Source of the DNA: Lasioglossum baleicum
Lineage: Eukaryota; Arthropoda; Insecta; Hymenoptera; Halictidae
Direction of reading: 5' to 3'
Length of the DNA: 64,000 bases
Assembly (NCBI RefSeq): GCF_051020765.1
Contig: NC_134943.1
Span: forward strand, 5,022,001 to 5,086,000
Part shown: piece by piece, positions 38,206 to 48,869 of the stretch
Layout of the letters: every line of letters begins with the position of its first letter
Numbering within the stretch: position 1 is the first letter of the stretch
The notes under the pieces: generated by a model
Seen by the model: only the letters and a program-made list of their open reading frames with translations
What the model was told of the DNA's origin: nothing
Databases searched by the model: none
Made by a program: the position numbers and the translations under genes

Positions 38206-39456
38206 TTCTCCTTTTTAGCTGGAGGACGGTGGAAAATAGCGGGCGAGGAATGTCCGTCCCGAAACACTGCACCGTTACATTGATTTTAATTATACTCGTG
38301 TGGCGATGCACGCAGCGCCACTGCTGTTTCCTCCGACTCCGACGACGACCGACATAACCTAATTCCGGGCGACGGCGGTCTCAGCGAGCATCGTCGTCGA
38401 TGAAACGGGAGAGGCGAGGAGAGACGAGAGAACACCGGGGGAACGACGAGAGAGCCGCCACAGCCGATTTCCGATGGGCCGAGAAATGAAAATACACACG
38501 ATTCGATCGAACACGGAATTTGTTCGTTGATCAATCCAGCGTGCCGAACGCGACGGAACCACTATCTGCGCAGAGAACCGCGCACGCGACAAGGGAAACT
38601 GTAGCGCGGCTACAGTCGATTTGAAAGCCTCTAGTCCAGCGGAAAGCGCTCTTCTCCGAGAATCGGGCTAACGATGTGCAAAAAGTTTCAGGTGCAACGG
38701 AGACGGAGACATACAGACGCCTTCATATATACCTCGTCTTGTTTTTATGCCTACAATCCTCCTCGGGGAACGCTAGAAATAGTTTCCCGCGGTTATCAAC
38801 GGCTGCCTACCTACCCGCACCCTTTCCCTCGGCCCTTTTCGCAATTCTCCTTTTCAGAGACCATCTTGTCTCCTGGGCCTTGCTCGGTGAAAATAAACAT
38901 TTCTGGCTTAAATTTCGGTAATTACTGTGGTCAAATGAACATGGATCACTCTAAATAGAAGCTTCCCACATAGTCACGCAGTCAATATTATGAATATACT
39001 ATATACATATATTTCATAAACAAACATCAAAACTTCATATTTAAGGATATGCACCATAATTTTTGTAATATTGGAAAACTTTGGCAACTAATCACAGAAT
39101 ATTTACAAATCGATAAACAGAACACATTCTTCAGACACTTTTTAATATTTTCAACGAATGCCGTTAAATAAATAGTATTTATCTAATTATCAGACTGTGG
39201 ATGTGTTATACATTTATAACATCTTTAATCTTCTAAAGTTGTGGTAAAATGGCATGGTAAACAGTGACAAAAAATTCTATAAAACGTCTATATTCTTTAG
39301 AATATACATATATAAATAAGACCACTAACAAATTAACCAATAAAAATCCACATTTGTTTATGGACCAAACCACTTTCACAAAATGTTTATAGGCAATGTT
39401 TAATTAACTTCCTGCAGTTTCCACCGTTACATGAACATAAAAAATGTCTAAAATAG
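38206..39456. other. Upstream region of Adar
   Basis: GC-rich sequence at 38200-38640 is probably the 5' untranslated region and promoter region of Adar on the minus strand. The rest is AT-rich. No further coding exon is supported. Confidence 0.4.
39190..39357. mobile_element. Diverged MITE of the GACTGYGG family
   Basis: The left end reads CAGACTGTGGATGTGTTATAC and the right end, on the other strand, CAAATGTGGATTTTTATTGG. They match the ends of the elements at 28781 and 35685 with several changes. It is non-coding. Confidence 0.45.
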
Positions 39457-39816
39457 TCAGAAAATATAAAAATGTCCAAGATACTTACTTTTTCTTGCCG
39501 ACTTCTTCCTAGAACGTTTCTTAGATTTCTGCGGCGCAATATCAGTCGAACAACAATTCACCGTAGCATCACTACGAAATTCCTTTCCAGGTGTACTGTA
39601 GTTGAACCTTGGGACGACAATTTGAATTCCCTTGGTGACCAGAATTGCATACAGAAGCCGACAAGCATTGCAGAGAATTCCGTTTTCAGGTGGCAATTGC
39701 ACTTGTTTTGTTACACTATCTTTACCATGCAATGTCACACACTTTTGACGCCCTTGAATAATAACTTGCAAAAGATTGCAACAATTGGACTGTTGCTTCT
39801 GCGACTTCGTTTCCAT
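39457..39816 (-). CDS. Orphan reading frame with basic C-terminus, possibly one exon of a gene
   Basis: From the ATG at 39816 the frame runs 119 residues; without a fixed start it extends up to 39918. The middle has CNACRLLYAILVTKG with two Cys, and the C-terminus is strongly basic (KSKKRSRKKSARK), like a nuclear localisation signal. A good splice donor, GTAAGT, lies at 39488-39483 within the frame. The true product may therefore continue into a short exon to the left; possible acceptors end at 39448 and 39412 and both lead quickly to a stop. It lies upstream of Adar on the same strand. I do not recognise it. It could be a small gene or an exon of a longer transcript. Confidence 0.35.
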   Translation of the reverse strand: METKSQKQQSNCCNLLQVIIQGRQKCVTLHGKDSVTKQVQLPPENGILCNACRLLYAILVTKGIQIVVPRFNYSTPGKEFRSDATVNCCSTDIAPQKSKKRSRKKSARKSKYLGHFYIF

Positions 39817-40115
39817 GACGGTCAACAAGGAACACGTGATCGCATTCAATGGAGGACTGAGTGGGACTGAGCCGTTAGTTCTCTTCTCTGGTTTCTGCGT
39901 GTGATATCTCTGTCTCACACTCAGTGAAGCGTTGTATCGCCAGAGTCCAATATCTTCTTACAGTTAGCAATGAGTCACTGGTTTGCATTTGTTATCTTCT
40001 CTATTCTGCATTCTGCAGTCTACGTGCCCTTTCCAATAATACTCTATCTCCCGATGAACGATACACGCCGATTTTTATGAATCTTTGCACATGTGTTCAT
40101 TAGACTTATTTAACA

Positions 40116-40353
40116 CAGAGCCGGGCAACTTTTTCCCCGCTGTCGCTGCGCGGTCCCACCAGAGTTTGTGGGTTCTCCCACTCTTCACTTCTAACTGGTC
40201 TGTATCTCCGGAACCGAAGAGCTGGCGCTCTGGCGGCCTGCGGGCCGCACATTATTTCTTTCATAAGTCCGAATGGTGGGAAACGCTGATAGCCACTGAG
40301 AGGAGTGGAAAGAAGCGGCGTGCGGCCCGCGGGCCACCAGTTGCCCGGCTCTG
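40116..40353. mobile_element. hAT-like MITE with CAGAGCCGGGCAACT ends
   Basis: CAGAGCCGGGCAACT at 40116 is exactly complemented by AGTTGCCCGGCTCTG ending at 40353. The flanking 8 bases, ATTTAACA and ATCTAAGA, match at 6 of 8 positions, like an aged hAT target duplication. The inside is GC-rich and non-coding. Confidence 0.75.
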
Positions 40354-40849
40354 ATCTAAGAATGCAATCGTATTTCCTTTGTGTCTACTTTTTACTTCGG
40401 GTCACTAAAAATATTATTTTCTTTATAAAAGTTTTCACAGAAATACACGATAAAAATTTCCAAAGTATACCTGTATGCGTAATGTACAAGACCTGGCACA
40501 TTCTACTTCTACATTACCTTGCCAAGTTCCTACACGTATTTATATCAAATGAAATTTTCATAAAAACAGCACTCATCTCTACTACTTCCCGCAAAGCATA
40601 AAGATTTTCAAAGCCTCCGCGTTCCCCATTCGCAAAAACAGTATCCCCCGCTCCATACGAATTAACCCTTTTTGTGCCGAACGACGATACGCTGCCTGAA
40701 ATTACCATAAAGCCACCTGTTTTTTTGGTGAAATCTTATAATTATGTCATAGTAATGAGTAGCTGATGCACCATAGTATTCATAATTTTAGTATTCATAA
40801 AAGAAACCATTTACATGATTACATTCATTATTAATTTACAGACTGCGTT

Positions 40850-41410
40850 TACAATTGCCATACAGTTTTCTTGCAAGTATTCTCCAAAGATTCTCAATTG
40901 GGTTTAAATCTGGCGAACTTCGGCCATGTCAAAATCCTCATATTTTTGTTGTCGAACCACTACTTTGTTTGTCTTGATTCATGAATAGAGGCGTAATCAT
41001 GCTGAAAAATGAAACTATCAGTCTCAATTTCTTCTGTAAGTGGTATTAAGACTATCTCCAACAGCTCCGTATATTGTATCGAATTCATGTTATGATTAAT
41101 TCGACAGATTGGTGTTTATTTATTGGCTGTGAATGCAGCCCAAATCATTAATGAGCCACCACCGAAGTTACGACTCATTGCAACACTACTTTCTTTTCTT
41201 AAATCGTGCCAGTAGTATTTGTAACCATCTGGCCCATCCAAGTTAAACTTTTTCTCATCGGAGAAAATGATATTTTCCCATTCTTCTGTCTTGGGCATAT
41301 GTCTTTGTGCAAATTCGAGACGTGTTTGTGTCGTTTTTGAGTGCTGGTTTCTGCAGCATTTTTGTCCATTTAATCGCTCTGAACTTTTTAAAATTTGCTG
41401 CACACGCCTT
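40850..41410 (-). pseudogene. Degenerate Tc1/mariner transposase fragment
   Basis: The frame at 41403-41116 encodes part of a DDE transposase: the first catalytic Asp in IIFSDEKKFNLDGPDGYKY, then GGGSLMIWAAF. Beyond it the homology continues to lower coordinates only across stops and frame changes. Recognisable pieces there are FQHDYA (second Asp) and a remnant of the P-D-L-N-P-I-E-N-L-W segment near 40870-40920. The N-terminal DNA-binding part is missing. It is a dead copy; no intact terminal repeats were identified with confidence. Confidence 0.75.
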
Positions 41411-42484
41411 GTTGTTGGAGAACAATACTAAAATTTTATTTCAGTAACGTTATACTACACGAATCACTCGTTTTGTAGCATATAATCCTCCAGACACTTG
41501 CCGTGGATCATGGAATTATCTTTAGTTTTGTGGTCCGATATTAGTTATTTTGTTACAAATGATTGAAAATGCAATATCTATACTTCACACTACGTGATCT
41601 ATATACAGCTATGATCAAACGATGATTTTCTTATGTGCAAATACAAATATTGTTTGTAAAAGAGAATTGATTTTTCTGTTTTTCATAATGTTTTAATATT
41701 TATGTTATTCGTATGATTTTCAACAAATATTGGAATACAATTAACATTACTTTAATCTCCCTTTTGTTTAATCTCCTTTTTGAATTTTGTAAATATCATA
41801 CCTACTTTGTTTTTTATGAGCTTTTTCCCAAACCATAGCAAATTCGTCCAATTGGTCCGGCATTCGTCGGATAGGTATGATACTATCGGTTAGCACTGAA
41901 AGGGTTAAACTTGATTTAATCCGTCAAAAAATTGCCGGTTTCTTCCTCCGTGGGTGAAAAAGTGTTCCACTTTCATCAGCGCCGGTGAACCGGAAGCTTC
42001 CTCGGCATAACACGCCACGCTTTCGCAATTTAGTGCATCTCGATTATCGGCGATAGCCCCTGACAGGATTATGATTAATGTCCGGTCTCGATAAGACCGC
42101 GTGGTCGGGAAATGCTGATTTTCTTAATCCGATCAGGGAGGAGGACAGCCTGCAACTTATCCGATCATCGGATAGCGCGATAAGCGATAGTGCACACCGA
42201 TGTCCGATTATTTCGAAATGGCTGCCTAAAACGCGAGGACTTCCGGTTTGCTTGAGGCCTGCCTCGTTATCGAATCGCCTTTGCATTTCGTGATTGATTG
42301 CGAAAAAACGACCAGCAGCCTCTTTTTTCTCGATAATCTCGACTTTTATGCGATCTGCACCGAACAACAAACCGGTTATCGAATTGATAAAGTCTCTGCT
42401 GGTTCGTTTCGAGTTTCCTCCAGTTCCCAGTTCCTTGCGGAAAAGGTTCATACGATCTTCAGGATTCTAGACGCGTGGTGCAAC

Positions 42485-44043
42485 ATGTTTGGATATCGCT
42501 TGTTACCGCTGTTCCTAATTGTCGTCCTAATTCCGCTGGTGAGGTTTTAGTTTTCGTGCTGTTGGGATAGTTCGAAGTTTCACAATGAGGCTGCTTGTGT
42601 TCCAGGACTTCATCCGGGCCGACATCAGGAAAGACTGTCGAAAGGAATCGAAGGTTTCCTGGGGTAATCTATCAGGCATTCGAAAGTTCGGTAGACGAGA
42701 GATTGCGAAAGCGCCGAATCTGATTTGGAAGTTCGAGGGAGAGTCTGGAAAGATTTCACTTTTCTCTGGGCTCGTAGGATTCTTCGAGAGAACGAACAGT
42801 CTAGTTCAATCTATGGTCGTAAATTAACCATAGAAATGCCGAGGGAAGTTGCCAGAGCTCCATCTAACACGGGCTAACTAATTATCTTTTGTCTTAACGC
42901 GAGAAATGTTTCTTTTTGGGAATCTTATCTTTTACTCCAGGATCTTTTATTCGGAACTTTTTATTTAAATGGACATAGGGTTGTCCATGTTATGTCTCAT
43001 TTATGTATAGTAGCGTGGCATTCAAATACCTCAGAGTATGCAACTTCTATGGGCTTTACGATTTTTAAATTATTATGAAACTCAATTTGAATAAAATTCC
43101 AGGTTTCAGAAACATTTCTCGTATCATCAGTGCTGGAAAAGGCGATTAGGTGGCCTGTTTTGTCGTTCTTCTGGTTTAGAATGTTTAAAAAAATTATTGA
43201 CTATCATTTAACATTGAAGAAAAATCGTGTTTGCTTTTTTAAGAGGGTCTGGCGTTTACTAATCGAGATTTGTTTTCTTTGAAAATGCAATCTTTACTCG
43301 ACTGTAGCCTGTGGTTTCAACATGACTGACTCTCCCGAGGACTCTCTCGTCTAACCCATGCCAGAATCAAAGAGCTTATTGTCTCCGCAGCGACTTCACA
43401 GGGCCTTATGCTGTATAAACAGGGATACGGGTATCGCGGCGACTACTTATTTATCCGATCCGCTTACACTTTGAACAAAATATTATTTCCCCCAGAAAGC
43501 GTCAAAAATCAATATCAATAAGATAAGTTGTTTAACTCTCAGCTACCAAGGCAAAGGATACAGAAATCTTGAACAATTCGTTTGAAAATGTTGTTAAAAT
43601 GTTGCGCTTTGTTCCAGCCGCGTTGAGGAAATTAAAAGCCGGCGATTTCGAGCAGGAGGACCACAAACTGAAGTGCTACCTGAAGTGTTTCATGGTGAAG
43701 AACGGGATCATGAACAGCACCGCGGACATAGACGTGCAACGAGCGCTCAGACATATCCCGCGAAGCCTGCAGGCCTCCTCGAAACAATTGTTTAACAAAT
43801 GCAAATCCTCTGGTGAGTGTATAGAACCGGTGTATCGTCCGAGCGACTGCGGATATAAATACATTTTAACCGAGCCGTTTGTTTCCAGATAGAACCGATC
43901 CTTGCGATAAGGCCTTTCAGATTGCCAAGTGTTATGTGAAATCTCATCCGGAGGTTAGTGCTGTCTTTCATTCCCGGAAACCGCTAGCTTCCCCTTCATC
44001 TACTCTCGCGTTACAGATTCTGCAGAGCGTCCCGTTCCTCTAG
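42485..44043 (+). CDS. Classic six-cysteine odorant-binding protein
   Basis: Secreted insect odorant-binding proteins carry hydrophobic ligands such as odours and pheromones, often in antennal sensillum lymph. Exons are 42485-42538, 42606-42663, 43618-43812, 43889-43953 and 44017-44043, with phases 0, 1, 1 and 0, giving 132 residues. Exon 1 is almost exactly a signal peptide (MFGYRLLPLFLIVVLIPL). The six cysteines follow the PBP/GOBP pattern: C-x27-C-x3-C-x37-C-x8-C-x8-C, with the diagnostic LKCYLKCFM pair and DPCDKAFQIAKCY at the end. It ends soon after the sixth Cys (QSVPFL). The small exons are all in phase and no residue is broken, so the gene looks functional. I do not assign an orthologue. 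A polyadenylation signal lies at 44237. Confidence 0.9.
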
Positions 44044-44236
44044 GACTGGCAGTTCAGAACCAGAAGTGTCTTCTGTGTCCAGTTTCCTCGATCCTTGGGA
44101 AAACAGGAGGACCAGCTGCTATCGGTTAATCGTAATACAAAAATATGAATATTATTCTCTGTCATGAAAAACATTTCGTTTGTAGAAATCAAAGTATGTT
44201 TGGTATAATTGTCGGAAACAGTGAGGAACTGTGTGA

Positions 44237-44242
44237 AATAAA
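44237..44242 (+). terminator. Polyadenylation signal of the odorant-binding protein gene
   Basis: AATAAA lies 194 bases after the stop codon at 44043. Confidence 0.6.
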
Positions 44243-44279
44243 ATTTTACAATATATAAATGCAAAGATAAAAAGATCCT

Positions 44280-45290
44280 TCATTTTTTTTCCACTGATCA
44301 GTTCGGATAATGGAGGTTCCGCTAGAAGTTATATCAACAATAGTGCAAATAGTAATGGAACTGCTACGCGATTTCTTGAGAAAATGTAGGTTTCTAAGTT
44401 TCATAGTCTGCCAATGCTAATATCGAATTGCCCAATGTTTCTGCAGGAGAGGTGTTTCATGGGCGACATCCGGGGCTGTGTTCGGGCAACTTATGGTCTG
44501 GTGGGTGAGGATTAGGTTCGTTGTGGGTGTTTCGCAGACGGGACGGCTGTCGCGCGTGCCTCCGGCCGAATTCTGAATACGGTGGGGTCGTGTCTGTATT
44601 CACCAGCACGGAACTGGGTCACAGTTTCTGCCCATCGGGGTATTAAAACAATCTCTGCACCGGAAAACAGGGTAGTGCGAGGAACGGTGGCGGAGGGGGA
44701 GGGGGAGAGGGGGCTGTTGGAACGGGGTTGTGCGCAAATAAGACGAAGGCGAGAGAGCAGAACGCGTAGGAGAAAGTGCAAGGGTTGAGAAAGTGCGACT
44801 CTCCTCTCTCGCGTGCTGTTTCCAGAGAGGGACACGACAAAGAGGGAGAGAAGGCGGTGCTGATGAGCGGCGCATAAGTGGCAAAAGTACGGAAAAAAGC
44901 GTGGAGGCTAAATAAGGGAAGGGTGGCGAACGACGGACGATAATGATGCGACACTCGCCGCGGCCCCTTGTCACTCTCCCGCGCGTTTCAACTTTTCTTG
45001 CCTTCCACCCAGAAGACCTGCACTATTACTGCGCAATCTGAATTTTTTCCACCTGCTCTACGCTGCGAGAAATTAGCCTTGGTAAAAACACCCGGATGCT
45101 AAACCCTTCGTGGACACGTACTGTGTAGGATACTGTGATGTACACACTCACCTCTATTAGATATTTGAACTACCAATACAATTTAAAAAAGAAATTTGAA
45201 AAAAGAAATTGTACAATATAATCTGTCTGAGCATGTTTTAAAGCGTAAAGCTTTTCTGCTATCAGAACACGTCTCTAAGTTTACGATTTT
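44280..45290. other. Intergenic region
   Basis: A purine-rich G/A stretch at 44690-44830 creates long antisense frames of low complexity, which I do not accept as genes. Nothing else is seen. Confidence 0.4.
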
Positions 45291-46153
45291 TGTACAGGAT
45301 GTATACAAAGTAATGGTCATCCGTCGTAGGGGTGAATTTACACCTCTGGATCGGTGGACATTTGTAAAAGTAACTTGTAAAGTTGTTGTAAAAGTGAAGT
45401 TGTTGGAAATTATTGTCAAAGTTTGTTTTTACATCAACACATTATTCATAAGAATATTAATCCTACATTATAAAATACTAATGTAATGTATAGGGACTTA
45501 CAAATTTTGCGGATTCTTCTATTCCTCCGTCGAATCCACAGCACACTGCGCAAATACGTCTTAATAATACTAAAGCACGAAACACCATATTTCTACACAA
45601 TCACTAAACACTACACAACACACTTTCGATCACGATCAAAGTAGTACTGCGATTGTCACCTGTTATCACCTCGATTTTTTTGTGAATGGTGAACGATGGA
45701 TTTAGGTGGGGAAATGTAACGTTTGTTAATTGGACACGGGTGTGTCAGAAGGACTTCAGGTTGAGGAGTGGGAAATTGTCAAAGTCCTTTTTTGATTGTC
45801 TTCGGTCGTCAATGGTATGATTTATGAGTGTATGCCTGCGCGTCGCGCTTCGGTTGGTCCGTCGCACGTGTTGTCCGTCTGTCGGGGTTGAAGTTGTCAG
45901 GGCGCGGTGGTTGTAAAATAATCGGCCATCTCGGAGCCGATCCGCGGATACCTTCTCAGGTATGTCGCCAGTAGTCTTTGTACCCGCAGCAATAATATGA
46001 AGAAGCGTTTCACGATGGAACACAGATGATTCTCGAAAAATCAATATTTCCTTCATCAAGTTTGATCAAGTTTTTTTTGCAAATGTCTGCCGATCCAGAG
46101 GTGTAGATTCACCTATAGGACAGAGGACCATTACTTTTTATACACTCTGTACA
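45291..46153. mobile_element. 863-base element with about 90-base terminal inverted repeats
   Basis: From TGTACAGGATGTATACAAAG at 45291 the left arm runs to about 45385. The right arm, read on the other strand from 46153, matches it: TGTACAGAGTGTATAAAAAG, then AGTAATGGTC, GGTGAAT, TACACCTCTGGATCGG and ACATTTG. The interior is not a known transposase. It holds a minus-strand first-exon-like frame (45588-45502) and a short block near 45951-45982 that recurs at about 53256-53286. Confidence 0.75.
45502..45588 (-). other. Possible 29-codon first exon inside the element
   Basis: On the minus strand an ATG opens 29 codons (MVFRALVLLRRICAVCCGFD, then nine more) that end exactly at a GTAAGT donor. 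No following exon is visible inside the element. It could be the leftover start of a transposon gene or a captured host exon. Confidence 0.35.
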
Positions 46154-46159
46154 ATATGT

Positions 46160-47705
46160 TATCTTCGTCGACAATTTTATACAGTCAAACCTTCCTACGA
46201 AGGTGGGGAAATTTCTTTCTTGCTGGACTCGAGTTGCCCAGTTCTTGGAGAAGGTAGAAGAACACGTCGCGAGTTCAGAAACGTGGGTGGTTAAACTACG
46301 ACGGGGACGGAAAGAATATTGTCTGGACGATAAGGGAGAGGCATCACCTCGTGTATTATGAGGTAGACTATCGCGATCGCTCGTATCCGCTTTACAAAAC
46401 GTCGTTACTAAAGCGGCAGGTACCTACGAAGGGGACAGTTACGCCGGACCCGGTGATCTAGGAGGTGGATCTGCCCGCTAATCCCCGGCTTCAGGGTTAA
46501 TCCGACGTCGCCGAATTTTCCAGCTCGGTGGACCAGCGGGGAAAGGAACGTTCTCGATTGACTGCCTCGTTGTCCTTTTATCTCGACGTCCCGGAGAAAC
46601 TCGGACAAAAATATTGTTCGTCACTGGAACGAACTCTGCGACTCGTTTAACTCTTTCCTTCGATCTTAAATGGGTTGCAGATTGGTGCGAGTTTAAAGAA
46701 TCAAATTTTTTAGTATTGGTAATGAAAGCTCCATTCTTTGTGGACATTTCTAGCTAAATTCTATTAAGATATTTAAACAATTGCGGAAGTTGTAGAACTG
46801 AATGCAACTGGATGTACAGGAGAGGGTAAAGTGAAAAATGAATTGGAGAAAATTTATGTGTTAGCGCGCCGTTGTTATCTTCAAAATAACTTACCAGTGT
46901 GTCTAAAATCACCTGGAAAAAGAATCAGTCCACACATCAGACTGCATCAAAGCAATCCAACTGAAAAGGAACCATCGATTTCACCAATCACCGATTCACC
47001 CAACAGTCCTGCCCCCCTCAGATTGGCGTTTGTTTGTATTTATTCGTACGTTCCGGTTTTTTCGCGAGGTCCACCTTCGCCGCAGTTCTGGCAGAGGCAC
47101 TCGTCCACCATCCGTGAAATAATTTTCGAGGCTCTCCGCGAGTTTGAAGCGCTTCGGTAACCCTGCTCCACTCTGGGACCGTTCAAACATTGACGAAGAC
47201 TCGGCCGGGACAGCCTGCCGATTAAGCCCGATCAATATTTACAGAGCCGGGAAATAATCCTCGATTCTACCGGAATCGGTGGTCCAATATTTGGAAGACC
47301 GTGTATCGGAGGCCGACGCGAGGTTCCCGAGGTGACAGGCCATTGTCAGCTGGCTCTGGAGAAAGCTACCTCCGTCGAGCCATTCGGAAACGCTCCAGTT
47401 TTCGAGAACGCGACGCCCTGGCACAGTATTGGCGGCCGAGGGTGAAAGATTGGCTCGCACTATGTAGCTCAAGCTTCGCAGAGAACTAGAGAAATGTTGG
47501 AACGCCGAATAATAGCCTCCCAAATACGTGGTTTGCGTTGAAATAAAGGGAATTCTAATTATGAAATAAAGAAATTTTAATTATTGTACCTGTGGTATAA
47601 ATCATAGTGCAAGGAGTTCAGCATGCATATATAAACCACCAATGAGATTTCCGAAATAAAAACAAAATATACAATCTTGTATAAGAGGGAGGGTACAGTA
47701 GGGGT

Positions 47706-47758
<53 letters not shown>

Positions 47759-48430
47759 TTTGAGATCCCACCACTGATACATAGAAAAGAAACAGAGGTA
47801 AAGTAAGTCTGCAACAGTGCCGGTAATCGATGAAAGATGGTCTGCTACGTGTTCTACTGACGGTCAAGAAAATCTCTCTGCCGTTGACATGACAGAGCAA
47901 AGTGGAAAAAAAGAGGGAGAATATAAAAATGGAAAAGAAAGTAGTGAAAGTAATTTGACGCGTGGAGAAGCAACTAGGTGGTCGCAAATCGGGTCTCGCA
48001 AATTCTGGATAGGGAAAAAGGGGATTTATCGTGTTGGCTGGAGCAGGACACAGCATTCGGTCCCGTGGAATGCAACTTGGGGATGGTGGCGTTACCTGGC
48101 GCCTTTCCAACAATGTGTTCGCACTTTTTGCCCCCGCGATAAATTCGCGTGTCGATTTGGCCGCGGTCCGGTCGATCGCGAGGCGACTCTGCGTCTGCGT
48201 GCATCTTACACGCGCGAGTGCACGTGTGATCCTGTCGATCACCAAAATCACACCCTTCTGATGCACAAACGCAAAAAGGTGATCAACGAAACAGAAGCAA
48301 AAACAGATTTCGAATTTTTCTGCTGGATTCAATGTTTCTAAATGATTTTCATTTTGCGTTCTATATAAAGAAAATTAACCCTTAGTGCTTCGAGCACTTT
48401 TATATTGAAGTTTTTAGAGACCAGGATATA
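46160..48430. other. Gene-poor region
   Basis: Long overlapping frames at 47577-48341 run through a GA/TC microsatellite and oppose each other; they are not accepted as genes. No domain is recognisable on either strand. Confidence 0.4.
47707..47756. repeat. GA dinucleotide microsatellite
   Basis: About 50 bases of nearly uninterrupted (GA)n. Confidence 0.9.
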
Positions 48431-48864
48431 CAGGGTGTCTCAGCTGAAGGAGGCCACCTAAATATCTCCTTTATTTTTAATGGCACAACAAATTTATATG
48501 GAATAATTTAAGTGGTATCGAAACAGGCATATCATAGAAGAACAGTTTTTTTTGTCCGGTTATTTTCTCAGTTTTTTCAAGGTCATCGATATTTTTTATC
48601 GGGAAAACTTATTTTTTTTATTCCATCTTGTTAATGACTTAAGCATATTCAAATGCATTTATTCAGCCGCTATAAGATGGAATAAAGAAAAAACAAGTTT
48701 TCCCGATAAAAACATTACGATGACCTTGAAGATACTATGAGAAAGTAACCGGACAAAAGAAACTGTTCCTCCTTCGATACCATTTAAATTATGCCATAAA
48801 TATTTTTTGTGCCATTAGAAATAAAGGAGATATTTAGGTGGCCTCCTTCAGCGGAGACACCCTG
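48431..48864. mobile_element. Near-complete palindromic MITE with CAGGGTGTCTC ends
   Basis: CAGGGTGTCTCAGCTGAAGG at 48431 is matched on the other strand from 48864 by CAGGGTGTCTCCGCTGAAGG. The pairing continues through GGCCACCTAAATATCTCC, the CGGTTA/TTCTCA and TCAAGGTCATCG segments and the TATCGGGAAAACTT segment to a central loop near 48640. TA flanks both ends. It is non-coding. Confidence 0.85.
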
Positions 48865-48869
48865 TATAT

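Noticed and set aside
42044..42451. A 135-codon minus-strand frame just upstream of the odorant-binding protein gene
   Set aside because: No domain or splice support, and it overlaps the probable promoter of that gene.
44512..44974. Overlapping frames of 103-124 codons on the minus strand
   Set aside because: They arise from a G/A-rich low-complexity stretch that is free of stops in several frames at once.
47577..48341. Two long opposing reading frames (251 and 174 codons)
   Set aside because: They overlap on opposite strands, one runs through the GA microsatellite, composition is erratic, and neither has a domain or splice support.
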